Shown one piece after another: positions 24,506-35,982 of a DNA stretch of 64,000 bases (within the stretch, counting starts at the first letter, position 1; each line of letters begins with the position of its first letter). The notes beneath the pieces are model-generated. The model searched no databases. It had not been told where the DNA came from and worked only from the letters and a program-made list of their open reading frames with translations. The stretch comes from Dichetophora obliterata (Eukaryota; Arthropoda; Insecta; Diptera; Sciomyzidae): positions 6,560,501-6,624,500 of the forward strand of contig OY986436.1 in assembly GCA_963920525.1 (NCBI GenBank). The letters run 5' to 3'. Position numbers and translations under genes: made by a program.

Positions 24506-25320
24506 CTGCGAATGAAGGAAGAAGGCAAGACTTGAGCAGTATTCACAAAAGAGTACACAATACAAAACTAAGACAGACGCGATGATAGATATAAAAAATA
24601 ATGAACTGCACACAAGCGCTTGCCAAACAAGACTAAGCGTCTCAGGCAGCGTGTGGTTAAGTTAAGAGTGGAACCTGATGGCTGGCTGGCTGACTGTGTA
24701 GCTGATTGGTCGTATACATGCTTGCAACTTTTTTAGCTTCTTTGTTGGCTTGTTGGTTGCTTACTGATTACCAGAGAACTAAACAAGCTAGGCTTGGCTA
24801 CAGCGTTGGCTTAGTGACTTATAGACACTGACGACGACTTTAAGCTGGTCGTCCCTGAACGCTAGTGAAAGTGATCTGCATGGCGCGCGGTGTGCTATAA
24901 TTTAAGGGAGCGGAAGCGATTCAGATCAAGTGTTAAGAAGTTTCGGTTACTGATATTTTAAATGCTGGCAAGCCAGAAGTTTTTGCTTAAAGTTTGAGGT
25001 ATGTGCGCGCGAACGGTTTAGTTTAATTTTTGAATAATTAGCAAGACGTAGGCAACAAAAAAGAAATACATGCTAATTTAAATTTTTTCTTTTTAACTGT
25101 CAATTCTTTTCTGTTTTTAGTTGTTATTTTACTTGTTATGGTCGTTCAAATGAACGGGTTAATTTTTAACCCCTTGATTTAATAAAGTTGAATGGAGAAA
25201 AAACCATAGAAATAATTTGTAATAAGTAATACCTAAGTTAATACTATAGGTAATACCTAAGAGTTTCTATTGGGATCTCTTAAGCTCTATGTAGGTGCTA
25301 TGGTACATGAATTTCTTTCT
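24506..25320. other. upstream flank of mmy coding exon 1
   Basis: Minus-strand sequence just before 24505 has a polypyrimidine tract and AG, so this is intron, or the approach to a 5' UTR exon. Positions 24640-24960 are GC-richer than the surroundings, with GGCTGGCTGGCTGACTG-like repeats, and could hold a promoter or 5' exon; no definite signal seen. Confidence 0.35.
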
Positions 25321-26071
25321 AGAAATAGAAACTCTTGTCGACTTAAGCCTTTTATCACTCATACAAAAAACTTGAACGAAACTCTGGATGTCTAAACTCT
25401 GCACTCGTATATTCAATTTATTATCAGAATGCAGGAGGCATCCGCTCAAAAATTCAAAATCTATTTGTTAGCTCTAGTTCTTTCGTATTTGATACATTAG
25501 TTTTTACACAAACTTGGCTTACAGATTGTCATTTGACATCTGAAATTTTTAATGTTTTATCATACAATGTCTTTTGTAAAGATCGTTGCTCTAGAGCTAC
25601 TGGATTATCCAGGGGAGGTGGAATGCTGGTTATTCTTGTAACCAAATTGAATTGCCATCCCATCCTGCTTCTTATTCTGTAGATCAGGTAATTGTAAAAG
25701 TCAATATTTCGAATTATTTATTGTTGTTAGTTATATCCCACAGTCTAGCAGCTTTGACCTTTACGAAATACATTTGGTTAATTGTATAGCCTTATTAAAT
25801 TCATTACGGGAGATTTGAATCTTGGTAACATTATTTGGAACATAGATTGTGATGATAAATACCTTACTGCATTTAATGTAACAAGTGATATTGAGACATT
25901 AGTTATAGATTTTTTTAGTCAATATGATTTAATTCAGGTAAATGAAATACTCAAATACTCGATAAAGAATTAGCTATACGGATGGATGTCCCTATTAATC
26001 ATATTTTTCATAAATCAATCCACCATACTCCGATTTTGCTTTAGTTGTCTAATGTTCTTTATCAAAAACAG

Positions 26072-26730
26072 AATAATAGCTGCGTCCCTTCGCCTTAATA
26101 TAAGCGCGATAACAAGTTTTCTTAAAGGAACGACAAGAAAAACGACTCGTAGAGGGCACTACCGTTGCAGTCAAAATTAAATTCAAACAAGCAATCATGA
26201 TACAATAACTATTAGGTGTCATGAGAACGTGTGTCGTTCAAAACTGTTGTGAACTGTTATGGTAGCAATACCTTAGTGAACGATGTTTTTCTCTGAATGT
26301 GTTTTACTCTAAGCGTCAGAAAAATTGTAAATCATTTAATTTAATTATTAATATTATGCAATTATATAGATAATTAAAGTGCAATTGTTGGCTCCCCTGA
26401 ATGCGTCCAATTTGTGTAACACACGCGGCTTGTTTTGTTTTCTTTTGTTTAACATTCGATGGTTGCAGCTCGTGAGAAAATAGGTAGCTGTCATGGCTAC
26501 CTAATAGTCATTGTATCAAACAAACAAAATATTCAAAAAATGAAATGACAGCTAATAGAAATATACAGGTGCGGCAACTCTGTTTCAAATTTTTTAAAGG
26601 CTATATCACAATTTTATACGGATAGCAAAAATAATCCTATTTGTTAAAGGATTATTATTTTTGTTTTTGCTTTGCATGTAAAAAAAAATAATCTGGATTA
26701 TTTTGAAGCGAATGGAACGCAGCTATTATT
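26072..26730. mobile_element. 659-bp inverted-ended element inside the LINE
   Basis: Ends AATAATAGCTGCGT (26072 on) and its inverse (to 26730) extend imperfectly over about 23 bp. LINE-like residues stop before and resume just after. The interior holds a diverged copy (about 26235-26412) of the MITE at 5852-6230 and a segment matching 15460-15515 in reverse, so it is itself a composite. The target duplication was not resolved. Confidence 0.65.
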
Positions 26731-27923
26731 GAAAATAATGTCTATGACTACTATAATGGTAATTTTCAAGCCATGAGCATTTATCTAGATTCATTTGATT
26801 GGAACATATTGCTTACAGGACTTGATCTCATTAATATGTATGACAAGTTTTTAGTAGTTTTTAAAGAGGCAATAGACAAATTTGTGCCAACTAAACATCT
26901 TGAAAATAACAAAAATTCCCCATGGTTTAATGAGACATTGTAATCTTAAAAATAAAAAGAATAAAGCTTACATACGGTTTAACTAAATTTCGTAACTTAA
27001 TTTTGATACTATTAATACATTTCTTTAACAATCATACATACTATCTACTGAAGAAAATCTAAAAAATAATAGTAAATCATGCTGGGCTTTTGAGAAAATC
27101 TAACGGTCTTCCTACCATGATGCACTTCTTGGATGACTCATCTAATGATCTTAAAATTATATGTAATTTTTTTGCAAACTTCTTTAAATCCCTAACTACT
27201 GACGCTATTTGCGATTTGGAAATAGCTCTTCTTAATATTGAAGGTAAGCACACCGAAGGACCAGATGGCATTGCGCCTATTTTGTTAAAAAATTGTGCTA
27301 AGTCTCTATCGTATCCGTTGTATACTATCTTCAGTAAATCGCTGTCATGTGGAATTTTTCTTGATACATGGAAAGTTTCTCATATTGCACCTATTTATAA
27401 ATCTGGCCCTAAGCAAGATGTTCGTAATTATAGAACCATTTGTTAAATTTCGTCAATACCTAAATTGTTTGAAAAAATTGTATATGATCAATTATATCCC
27501 TGTTTCTCTAATGTTTTGTCTGATTGTAAACATGGTTACCGCACGGGCAGGTCTACTGCTACTAATCTTATCATGTTTTGCAACTTTATCATTAACTGTT
27601 TTGTCAACCGTTTGCAAACAGATGTCATTTTCACGGACTTTGCAAAAGCTTTCGTCAAGCCTCTTAATCATGCCTCTTTAGTTTACAAGTTATGTTGTTT
27701 GGGTTTCCGCGGCAAGTGCATAAACTGGATTGAGTCATACTTATCCAATCGCCTGCAATTCGTAAAAGTCAATGAATTCCTGTCCTGTCCTATTATAGTA
27801 ATAGTAATATCGGGTGTATGCCAGGGAAGTCATCTTGGTTCATTACTATTTCTGTTATTTATAAACGATCTTCGCCTGGTTATTAAACATTCTCAGTGTT
27901 TGTTATTGCAGATGACCTTAAAC

Positions 27924-29513
27924 CAGCGCTGGGCGCCCCATAGCTCACTGAGCGCTCTCTGAGCGTAACTTTTCACATGTATACAAAACTCACGACAGAA
28001 GATAATATAATTCAGTCGTTCGCTGACGGTGATGCTGTGAAGACCTATCCCAGTGGACAAAAGCCACAAAAAGCGCTTCAAAAGGTCTTTGAAGCGCTTC
28101 TAGCAGGCCATCATATGGATTTCTTAGCCCTTCCGTGCTCGTTTCCAAGCCCATAAGCTTTTGTATATGAAACGAGAAAATTTTCTAGGCCTTCCGCTCT
28201 CGCGACTCTAAAGAAGCCTGCTAGAGGCCCTTCTTTAGAATGTACATTAGAAAGAAAAGCAATATAAATATTAACTTGAATTAAAAAACTTTTGACAAAT
28301 TCCAGACTTGAACCAGCGTCCTCTCAGCTGGCGGTCTGGCATCTTACCCTCTCGTCCACTCCAGTTGTGAAGAAACTTCAGCTTATTTTGCATCATTACA
28401 AATGAAAGTAGGTTTTCGGGAGCGCGGGTTCGCAACCCAGCCAACCCAAAAAAAAATTTTTTTATTTTTTTTAAAATCTACATTTTTTTACAAATTTTTC
28501 TATCCATTTAAAAATTTTTTTGGAATTTTTTTGTAAATTTCTTCATACAAAAATAATAGAAAAGACTTAGATTTTTCCATATAAAAGTTTTCATATATTG
28601 TGATATGCAATGTGTTAGATTTCTGAAACCTAGGTTCGCGTCTCAACTCGGACAAAAAACAAATAATTTTTTTTTTGTTTTTTCTTTAAGATTTGATTTT
28701 TTTTTTAATTGATCTGAACATTTATAATTTTTTAAAAATTTTTTTAAAAATTTTTTTATATAAAATAACAGAAAAAAGACTCCAAACCTCCAAAAGGTAG
28801 GCCTTACAGAAGCACTCATCAATGCAGCGATCATGGAAGGTATATTGACGCCAATAAGAGCACTACTAGCATGCATTCTTTTGCGTATCGCTAGCTAAAA
28901 TGCCCACTGTGATGTCGCTATGTTTTATGTACACTCTTAAAAAAACCAGCTTTTTGGTTTGTAGATTCATAATTCTTATGCATATATTTTTTATTTTATT
29001 AAGGTTTAATATAATTCATACATATTGCCTATTAAGATTCTTTACATTATTTTTTTCATATGATTTGTATTAATTTATTTGCTATACCTTATTTTATGAG
29101 GTTTTGATAATGATTTTAATGATTTGTATATATTAGAAGTTAATAATATTAAAACAAAAACAAAAAAACACATGAAAAACAATGTTTGGCTCTGGATTCG
29201 AGTGTGACTTCTGTTTTGCAGAGAACCTTTCTTGCGAAGCAGAATGTGTAATTTGCCACTGCAAGCAAACTAATATAATTTATTTACTTAGAAGAAAATG
29301 CTGAAGCAATAATGGCATAGAAGAAACAGTGAACAATACCGATGAGTAAAAATAAAAATAAATATATATTACAGTATGTGTGGTGGTATAAACATACAAA
29401 CTTGCAAATCTAGACAATTATGACAACTATTTCGCTCAGTGTTCGCTATTCGCGAGCGCACTAGTACTAACAAGACAAAATAAAATGTTACTGTGTTAGA
29501 ATGCCCAGCCCTG
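27924..29513. mobile_element. 1590-bp hAT-type element, TSD CCTTAAAC
   Basis: Ends are CAGCGCTGGGC and, inverted, CAGGGCTGGGC. The perfect 8-bp repeat CCTTAAAC flanks it (27916-27923 and 29514-29521). It splits the LINE just after the reverse transcriptase motif. No hAT transposase is readable, so it is non-autonomous. The interior contains A/T homopolymer stretches and a segment 28060-28240 with GAAGCGCTTC-type palindromes. Confidence 0.88.
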
Positions 29514-29864
29514 CCTTAAACTCCCAGCAGTCTCGGGCATCCTCGAAGAATTGTTCTTTGATGATTTCTTAAAGAAACTTGCTGCATAATCCAGACTTAC
29601 AGAATATTCTTTTACGTGTCTGTCTTGTATTCGTCAATAACAGACTTGCTGAATATTTTTCAAATCATCTGCTCAATCTTCAACTCATCAACTTGTTGAA
29701 CAAAATCGATTCTTGTAATAAGTATTCCAATTTCTTTAACAATATTTTTCGTTTCGATTATAGCTGCAATTTATGAATGAAATTCGTCTTCGACCAAAGC
29801 AAAAGGTACTGCAAGAGCAAAGCCAGTGCAATTGAATTATTTATTTTGTATTTTGTATACATAT

Positions 29865-30002
29865 CGTCCTTACAAAAGTAAACTAGCGAATCTGAAAAAC
29901 TAAATTTTTCATTTCAAGTGAAAATTCTATAGAAAATTAAAAATGAAATTTTTCAGATTAGTTAGTTTACTTTTTGTCTAATTGGCAACGACGATATGTA
30001 TG
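29865..30002. repeat. palindromic repeat of about 138 bp
   Basis: ACATATCGTC at the left and GACGATATGT at the right. The arms share AGTAAACTA and TCTGAAAAA blocks and close around a TTCATTTCAAGTGAAAA centre. MITE-like, inside the CCCAGYAGT element. Confidence 0.6.
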
Positions 30003-30299
30003 TGCATTTGTATGTACTATTAAGTTAATTACAGTGAATTCTTTTGTATGATTTTAAACTGAACTTATTGTTTAAACTAAACAACTTCTTTCTTGTAGAA
30101 TGTATTCAAAATTTCCTATTATAAAATTACTATTACAATTAATTGTTTTTGTATGTTTTTTATCTTATTTATTTAATATTATTTATCTGAACTTCTTGAT
30201 TAAAAAGCGATTCTTGTAAAAACTATTCCAATTTCTTTAATCTTTTTCGTTTTGATTACAGCTGCAATTCCTGAATAAAAATCGGTAAGGAAAAGTGAA

Positions 30300-30610
30300 G
30301 TAAATTTCCTACACATTTCGGTCTTCACTTTTATCATCAAAGAAATTTGATAAATTTTCTCAATGTTTTCGTGAACGAAATTTTCTGCATGTTTCGGTCT
30401 TCACTTCATTAACGAAATTTCATCAAATTTCTCAATATTTTCGTACATTAAATTTTGTAAACATTTCTGTCTTTACTTCGTTTACGAAAAATCATCAACT
30501 TTCTCAATGTTTTCATACACGAAATTTCTTAAACATTTCGGTCTTCTCTTCATTAACGAAATTTCATTAACTTTCTCTCTCTTTTCACTTACGAAACTTA
30601 CACAACGTTC
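30300..30610. repeat. tandem repeat, about 72-bp unit, 4 copies
   Basis: Units are anchored by ACATTTCGGTCTTCACTTC-like text with TTTC at 30316, 30392, 30464 and 30536 (spacing 76, 72, 72). Each includes an ATTAACGAAATTTCATCAA block. Open frames across it are repeat artefacts. Confidence 0.8.
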
Positions 30611-30830
30611 TGCATTGCGTTCTTGCACGAATTTGGAACATTTATATGAGATTTTCGTCAATGAAATGTATGGCCGAATCAGCATGTTTCGTCAATGAAT
30701 CGGAAAATTCACGCATGATTCTATTACGATTTCTTTAAGAATGGAACTACTGGGCTGTTCCGCTCTGTTAATTCTGCAGTTGATAGTAGTTTGTTGCAGA
30801 TTGGCTTGGATGCGGTTGCTTCCTGGTGCT

Positions 30831-31013
30831 TAAGACTCATTTATAAGGTTTTGGCACTTGAGAGCGAGCTCGGTCGACTGTCAGAATAGATGAAAAGAAA
30901 TCAAGAAAATGAATGCATAGAACAAAGACAGTTCGCACAGTGACAGTTCGAACAAAGGCGGAAAAAGAGTGCAATTCTCTCAAGTTCCACAACCTTATAA
31001 ATAATGAGCCTTG
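30831..31013. mobile_element. 183-bp MITE, TSD CTGGTGCT
   Basis: Imperfect inverted ends (TAAGACTCATTTATAAGG and, inverted, CAAGGCTCATTATTTATAAGG-like text), then GGCACTTGAGAG/CTCTCAAGTTCC. CTGGTGCT flanks both sides exactly (30823-30830, 31014-31021). Excision with one TSD gives the LINE frame ASWCSSNNP. The 8-bp TSD suggests hAT or a similar superfamily. Related copy at 52963-53117. Confidence 0.88.
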
Positions 31014-31726
31014 CTGGTGCTCATCGAATAATCCTTGTCTTAACATATCTAAATGTCAGTAGTCTTTTTCTCTATATAGGAGTAACTCGCCACTATTTTT
31101 TACCTACAATATTAATGATTTAAGCCTTGAAAGGGTTACTATCAAAAACGATCTAGGTATTATTTTTGATCGCCGTCTTACTTTTAAAGAACACTTCGAC
31201 TATATTATTTCTAAAGCATACTTTATGCTTGGTTACTTAAAGAGAAACTCTAAGGATTTTTGTGATCCATTTACGCTCGAATGTCTTTTTGTTAGTCTAG
31301 TCAGGGCCTATTCAGAATACTGTTGTATTATCTGGAATCCATCCTATAATGACTAGTATTAGATTAGAAAGAGTCCAGAAGCTATTTACTAAATATTTGT
31401 TTGTCAGATTGAATTGGCAAATAAATTTACCATCCAATAGCACAAGACGTGCCTTTTTTAGCTTTAGTTCTCTAGTATGTCGCCGTATTATGTTTTCTAT
31501 TGTGTTTGTTAGATGTTATTCATAGCAATTTCATTGCCCTAATATACTTGCTCTTAATAACTTTTATGCTCTTATTAGAAATCTACGTGTGCCTTTTCGT
31601 TTCCGTTGCACTACTATACGAAGCAACTTTGCTCAGCAAGAACTAGCGCATTATTTATTCTTAGCTAATTTAATGTTAGATAAAATTGATTTGTTTTGTA
31701 ACTGTTCCAAGTATTGCTTTAAAGCG

Positions 31727-31882
31727 GGGTACACATTAACGAACCTGAGTGACACTCAAAAATTCATTCACAAAAATTTCTGTGGTTGACTGTTGAATGA
31801 CAAAAGGCTACACAAGCAAACCTGCGTAAAAAGAGCGAATTTGAGCATGAGTATCACTCATAATCGCTGATGTGTACCACGC
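31727..31882. mobile_element. small MITE-like insertion with GTACACAT ends
   Basis: Inverted ends around GGTACACATTAACGA and TCGCTGATGTGTACC, flanked by GCTTTAAA and GCTTAAGA, a degraded 8-bp duplication. AGTGACACTCA/TGAGTATCACTCA subterminal similarity. It lies in the 3' part of the LINE. Confidence 0.5.
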
Positions 31883-32105
31883 TTAAGAATAATCTCCTCT
31901 TGTTATTAAACCAAGCTGGGGAACTTGAACGTTTTGAGATCAATAGTTTTTAAGACATATAATGCTTTATTTTTGTATTAATTGTATTTTTAATTATTAA
32001 TAATTGTTTAATTGTTTTTTGTATCTAGTATTAAAGAGTTAATTGCTCTGCTTGATGATGATAAATAAACAAATAAATAAATAAATAAATAAATAACAAA
32101 TAAAT

Positions 32106-32800
32106 TAATAAATAATAATTAAAAAAATAAACTTTACCAAAATTGTTCATTAAAGACTGTTTTTAACTATTTAGATTATTTACTATTTTTTGAGTTAAAA
32201 ACAACGTTTTTAATGACAATCACAGCGGATTAAAGAACAATATATTTATGTTTAATGATAAATTAAAAATTTCCGTGTCGTTTCTGAAAATCCAACGCAT
32301 TGATATTTTGATACATATAGTTTATATTGTTGCTCAATGTAAAATCATCCCAAGATTCCAATGATGTACTCTTTTTTTATCTTAAAACTATTCTAAATGC
32401 CTGACAAAGGGTTTTTGACCTATTTTAACCAGATTTAAAAAAGTTGTTTTATTTTTTGCATAAACTGAGCTAGCAACTTATGTTTTTTGTCTGTTTTCAA
32501 TCAGGATTTTGGCTCAAAAGTTAAATAACTAGGCGACATCATTGGAATTTAAAAAAAAAATAGACTTATCTTTAAAAATGTATTCTGAGAAACAACAAAA
32601 ATACATAAAATATTCTAAAATATTTTTGTATAATTTTTTAATAAACATTTTTCACGCTAAGTGGCGCCAAAAAAAGCTGGGTTTCAAGAAGAGTTCAACG
32701 CAAGACATTTCGAGTTCAACGCAACCGCTTTGACCGTAGTTGTTCTTGATTTCGATAAGCTTTGGGTAACGATAAGCCAACCGGAGGTCTAAGGGTTTGA
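32106..32800. other. gene-free stretch between two LINE tails
   Basis: No gene, RNA or clear repeat seen. AT-rich. Confidence 0.4.
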
Positions 32801-34600
32801 AAATATTTATTTATTTATTAATTTATGCCTTTGAATAAAATATGCTTACAGACTACTTAAAACTAATAAAAACTAAAAACAAAATATATATACCTACTTA
32901 ATTAATATAGAATTAACAAAGTAAGATAAAAAGTAACATCTTTAAATGCGAAAGCAGTAATTTAGCAATTTCTTAAAAGTTAATTTCGAAATGTAAAAAT
33001 CTAAATCATTCTCTGAAGATAGTTCATTATACAATGTTAACATCTTTAGAGTTAGATTATACAATGTTAATGGGCTCTTTAAGAGCATACAGAGTTCTAT
33101 GCATTTGGGAATGAAATAAAGAGTAAAGGCCCATTTCCAATAACGCGTGAGATGCGTTTCGTAAATTGACGCAAATATTCAATACATGAAGACATACCTA
33201 ACTGGTTCCAACGAACAGCATGCGTTTGCACGCAGCGTAAAATATTCGAAAAATTGAATATTTCATGCGCGTGAAGCTTTGACAGCGAAACAGCTGTTCA
33301 GTTTTACAAAGGAAAAATTAAAAAAGTTTAGTAGAATTTGAGAGAAACTAAAAAATTTATTACAGGCATTTAAAACGTGCTCCACACTCACGACACATCT
33401 GCAGCGGCATGCCGAAGTGCCTGACTATATGGGCGAGGAGTCCAAAAATGCATTTAAGAACATTCGGTGGTGCAAATGGTCACTGGCATATAAGACGTGC
33501 TCCACACTCACAACATATCTGCAGCGGTATGCCGGAGTGCCAAACTATATGGGTGAGTTCCAAAATGCATTTTTACAAAGCATCAGTGTGTTTTATTTTG
33601 AATTAGTTAGAAGATTATAAGCCAAAACTGCGCAATTATACTATTTTTAAGAATATCAACAGAGCTGCGCAGTTTTTGTATTTTAACTTAGCACCAATTC
33701 AAAATAAAACACACTGATGCTTTGTAAAAATGCATTTTCGAACTCGCCCTATCTGTCCATACTGCAGCAAAACCTTTTACGGGACCAATAGTATGCAGGA
33801 AGACACAACACAAAGCATCAGTGTATATTATTTTGAACAAACTTTTAAAACTTTTACACATTAAAATTATGCTTCGCTAAGCAGAAGACCGGCAACCATA
33901 TGTTCACGCACATGCTCCATTGGAAATTGCTTTTTTTCCGCAGCTTCCGCAGCGTAAAACGCAACGCATCTCACGCGTTATTGGAAATGGGCCTTAATGC
34001 CGCAACGACCTTGCAGGAATATTAAAATCAGCAAAATTTAATAGCACGGGAGAATCTATTTGACCAGATAATAGATCATGAATAAACACTAAAGATTGCA
34101 TTTTTCTTCCTGTTTCGAGTGATTTTAAGCCCCGAAGCATGATTCGTGAATGATACGAAGGCAAAGATTTGCCTTCACAATTGCACGGGCGCAAAACGGG
34201 AAAATAATTTTTAGATTTTTTTCCAAACGAGAGCAATGATGCAACATATAAATGACTCCATATAAAGGAAGCATACTCCAACTTTGACCTCACAAAAGCA
34301 TTATAGAGGCAAATCAGAGTATAATGATCAGAAAATTCTGAGCTATTACGGTGCACAAAAGCAAGCAAGGAATATGATTTTGGAATGAGATAATTTAAAT
34401 GGTCAACAAAAGTGAACTTAGAATCAAATATAACTTCTAGATCCTTAATAGAATTAACCCTCTGCAAGGGAGTACCCAAAAGTGAGTAACAAAAGTCATC
34501 ATTAAGTCAGATACTTTACTTAATAACTTTAAGTCATCAGCATAAAGTAAACATATTGCAGTATGAAATCATTTACTGACATCATTTATAAATAAAATAA
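32801..34600 (-). mobile_element. 5'-truncated Jockey-type LINE, split by an insertion
   Basis: On the minus strand it begins with LFINDVS near 34590 and YADDLK at about 34521-34538. It continues as ORF 34479-33994 (IKDLEVIFDSKFTFVDH, NAFVRSKLEYASFIW), and after the inserted element resumes at 33123 (SLFHSQMHRTLYALKEPINIV, then a stop). The minus-strand 3' end is a TTTATTTATT stretch at 32801-32820, i.e. an (AAAT)n tail. It is a different copy and lineage from the 25-32 kb LINE. Contains stops; dead. Confidence 0.82.
33127..33994. mobile_element. 868-bp Harbinger-like element with zinc-finger fragments, TSD TAA
   Basis: Ends AGGCCCATTTCCAATAACGC and its inverse extend about 36 bp. TAA flanks both sides, and removal joins the LINE frame RH-YSLFHS. 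Inside, a segment of about 120 bp occurs twice (33377-33440 and 33495-33555) and reads CSTLTTHLQRHAEVPDYMGE. A separate piece at 33730-33800 reads RTRPICPYCSKTFYGTNSM. Together these resemble the two halves of a BED/C2H2 zinc finger, so the element may derive from, or have captured, a DNA-binding gene. A 65-bp inverted pair (33557-33615 / 33670-33745) flanks an AT-rich loop. Confidence 0.82.
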
Positions 34601-35619
34601 ATAAATAATAAATAAAATATCGATTTTTGTTTAAATATCTTGCAAAATTTTTTATGGAGGTTTCGCAAAAATTGTTAAGAAGGTTGTAGGCAAACTACCT
34701 TTCGAAAATTAAATTTTTTTTTAATTGATTATTGTTATAGATTATTGATTATTGTTTTCAAAAAAATTCAAGTCAATCCCGCTTATAATACAGAATCTAT
34801 AGCGCTTAAAACCCGGTGCGCCAGAGTAACTTCAACTAACCAGAGCAACTTTAAACGCGTTTTTATCGAAACATACTTTTTCAAATCGGGCCACACTCCT
34901 GTAAATAAACTAATCCACCGATTTAAATATTTTTTTGATCTGTTTGTATTGTAATTCTACACATCTTTACCAAAATTTGTCTAGTTTTTACACGCAACAA
35001 TATGGTTAAAAAAATGTGAATTTAAAAAATTTTTTTCCGCTTCATAATTTTCTTAATTTTCAATATTTCCATTAAACTGTGGTAAATGGGTATTCAAGGG
35101 CCTAATTTTTAATGGATTTTTTTCAGACGATCTTGAGCCGAGCTATGATGTGACCCGATTTGCACCTATTTTTAAGCATATCATCTTTAGATATAAAAAC
35201 AATGTTACAAATAAATAATTTTTTTATTTAAACTGTAACGATGATGACGATTGAATTGCAAAGTTGTATAGCAACTAAATTCGATTTAGATATTGATTTG
35301 CTTATTTAAATAGCGCCATCGTGTGTAAAACTTATTTTTCTAATAGATTTCACAATTTTTATTTATTCAAATCAGATTTATCAGCACCAAAAGCTGAAAA
35401 ATGTGGCTTTTGAATTTGGAAAAATAATGAATTAAATGAATAATAAATAAATTGATATTTATTTATTTATCAAATAAAATCTTTTTATTTATTAACCTAA
35501 GCAAGCGACTGCATTATTTTTTCTTATAAATATTTGTGATTTTGTAATGGTTATTTTTACAAACAACGAGTTTTATAGTGATTCAACAGAATGTAAGTAT
35601 AACTTTTTTATCCTTTTTA
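34601..35619. other. gene-free stretch
   Basis: AT-rich, with no supported gene. The 69-codon frame at 34745-34954 lacks any recognisable feature. Confidence 0.4.
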
Positions 35620-35860
35620 AGGGCCAATTTTTCAGTACGAGCTTAAACTCTAGTCAAATAAAACTGAGGTTAACTCACCAAAATTGGACGTTAAAACTCG
35701 GTTTAACTAGATATTTTAGCATTCGTTAAAGTTAAATTGACTTAAATGATTATATAATGTGCTTCTTTTTTGCCTAAACTGATTTTAAACATCCAATTTT
35801 GGTGAGTTAAGCTCTGTTTAATTTGACTAGAGTTTAAACTCGCACTGAAAATTGCCCCTC
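35620..35860. mobile_element. palindromic MITE, about 240 bp
   Basis: Arms 35620-35720 and 35765-35858 are inverted copies: GGGCCAATTTTTCAGTACGAG versus AGGGGCAATTTTCAGTGCGAG-like text (each shared block under 20 bp), then TAAACTCTAGTCAAAT and TTAACTCACCAAAATTGGA. Non-coding. Confidence 0.75.
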
Positions 35861-35982
35861 TTAGTCACACATCAGTGGATGCTTTCGTATGCACAGGACC
35901 ATCTTCAGGGAACAAATTTTAGAAAGTTTAGATTGGAAATTTAAAAAAACTCAAATCATAATTTTTTTTTTTTAAAGACATA

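Larger units (their letters stand above)
29523..30754. mobile_element. 1232-bp element with CCCAGYAGT ends
   Basis: It starts CCCAGCAGT and ends with the inverse of CCCAGTAGT. CT lies on both sides, and joining LINE sequence across it gives the reading frame DDLK-LFRS, so these are the true ends. It begins one base after the hAT target duplication. The superfamily is unclear because a 2-bp CT duplication is unusual. It contains an inverted repeat (29865-30002) and a tandem array (30300-30610). Confidence 0.7.
25320..32105 (+). mobile_element. dead Jockey-type LINE, split by several insertions
   Basis: Endonuclease-like residues start near 25425 (YQNAGGIRSKI, LVFTQTWLTD, SRGGGML) with ITGDLNL at about 25800. 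The linker (YDYYNGNFQAM...FDWN...SPWFNETL) is at 26742-26942. Reverse transcriptase runs 27250-27923: EGPDGIAPILLKN, PIYKSGPKQDVRNYR, KHGYRTGRST, VIFTDFAKAF, SGVCQGSHLGSLLF, then IADDLK after a frameshift. After the insertions it resumes at 30755 (LFRSVNSAVD...ASWC), then from 31014 (SSNNPCLN, NDLGIIFDRRLTFKEH). It ends in an (AAAT)n tail at about 32060-32100. Many stops and frameshifts; the catalytic YADD reads IADD. The 5' end is not defined. Confidence 0.85.
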
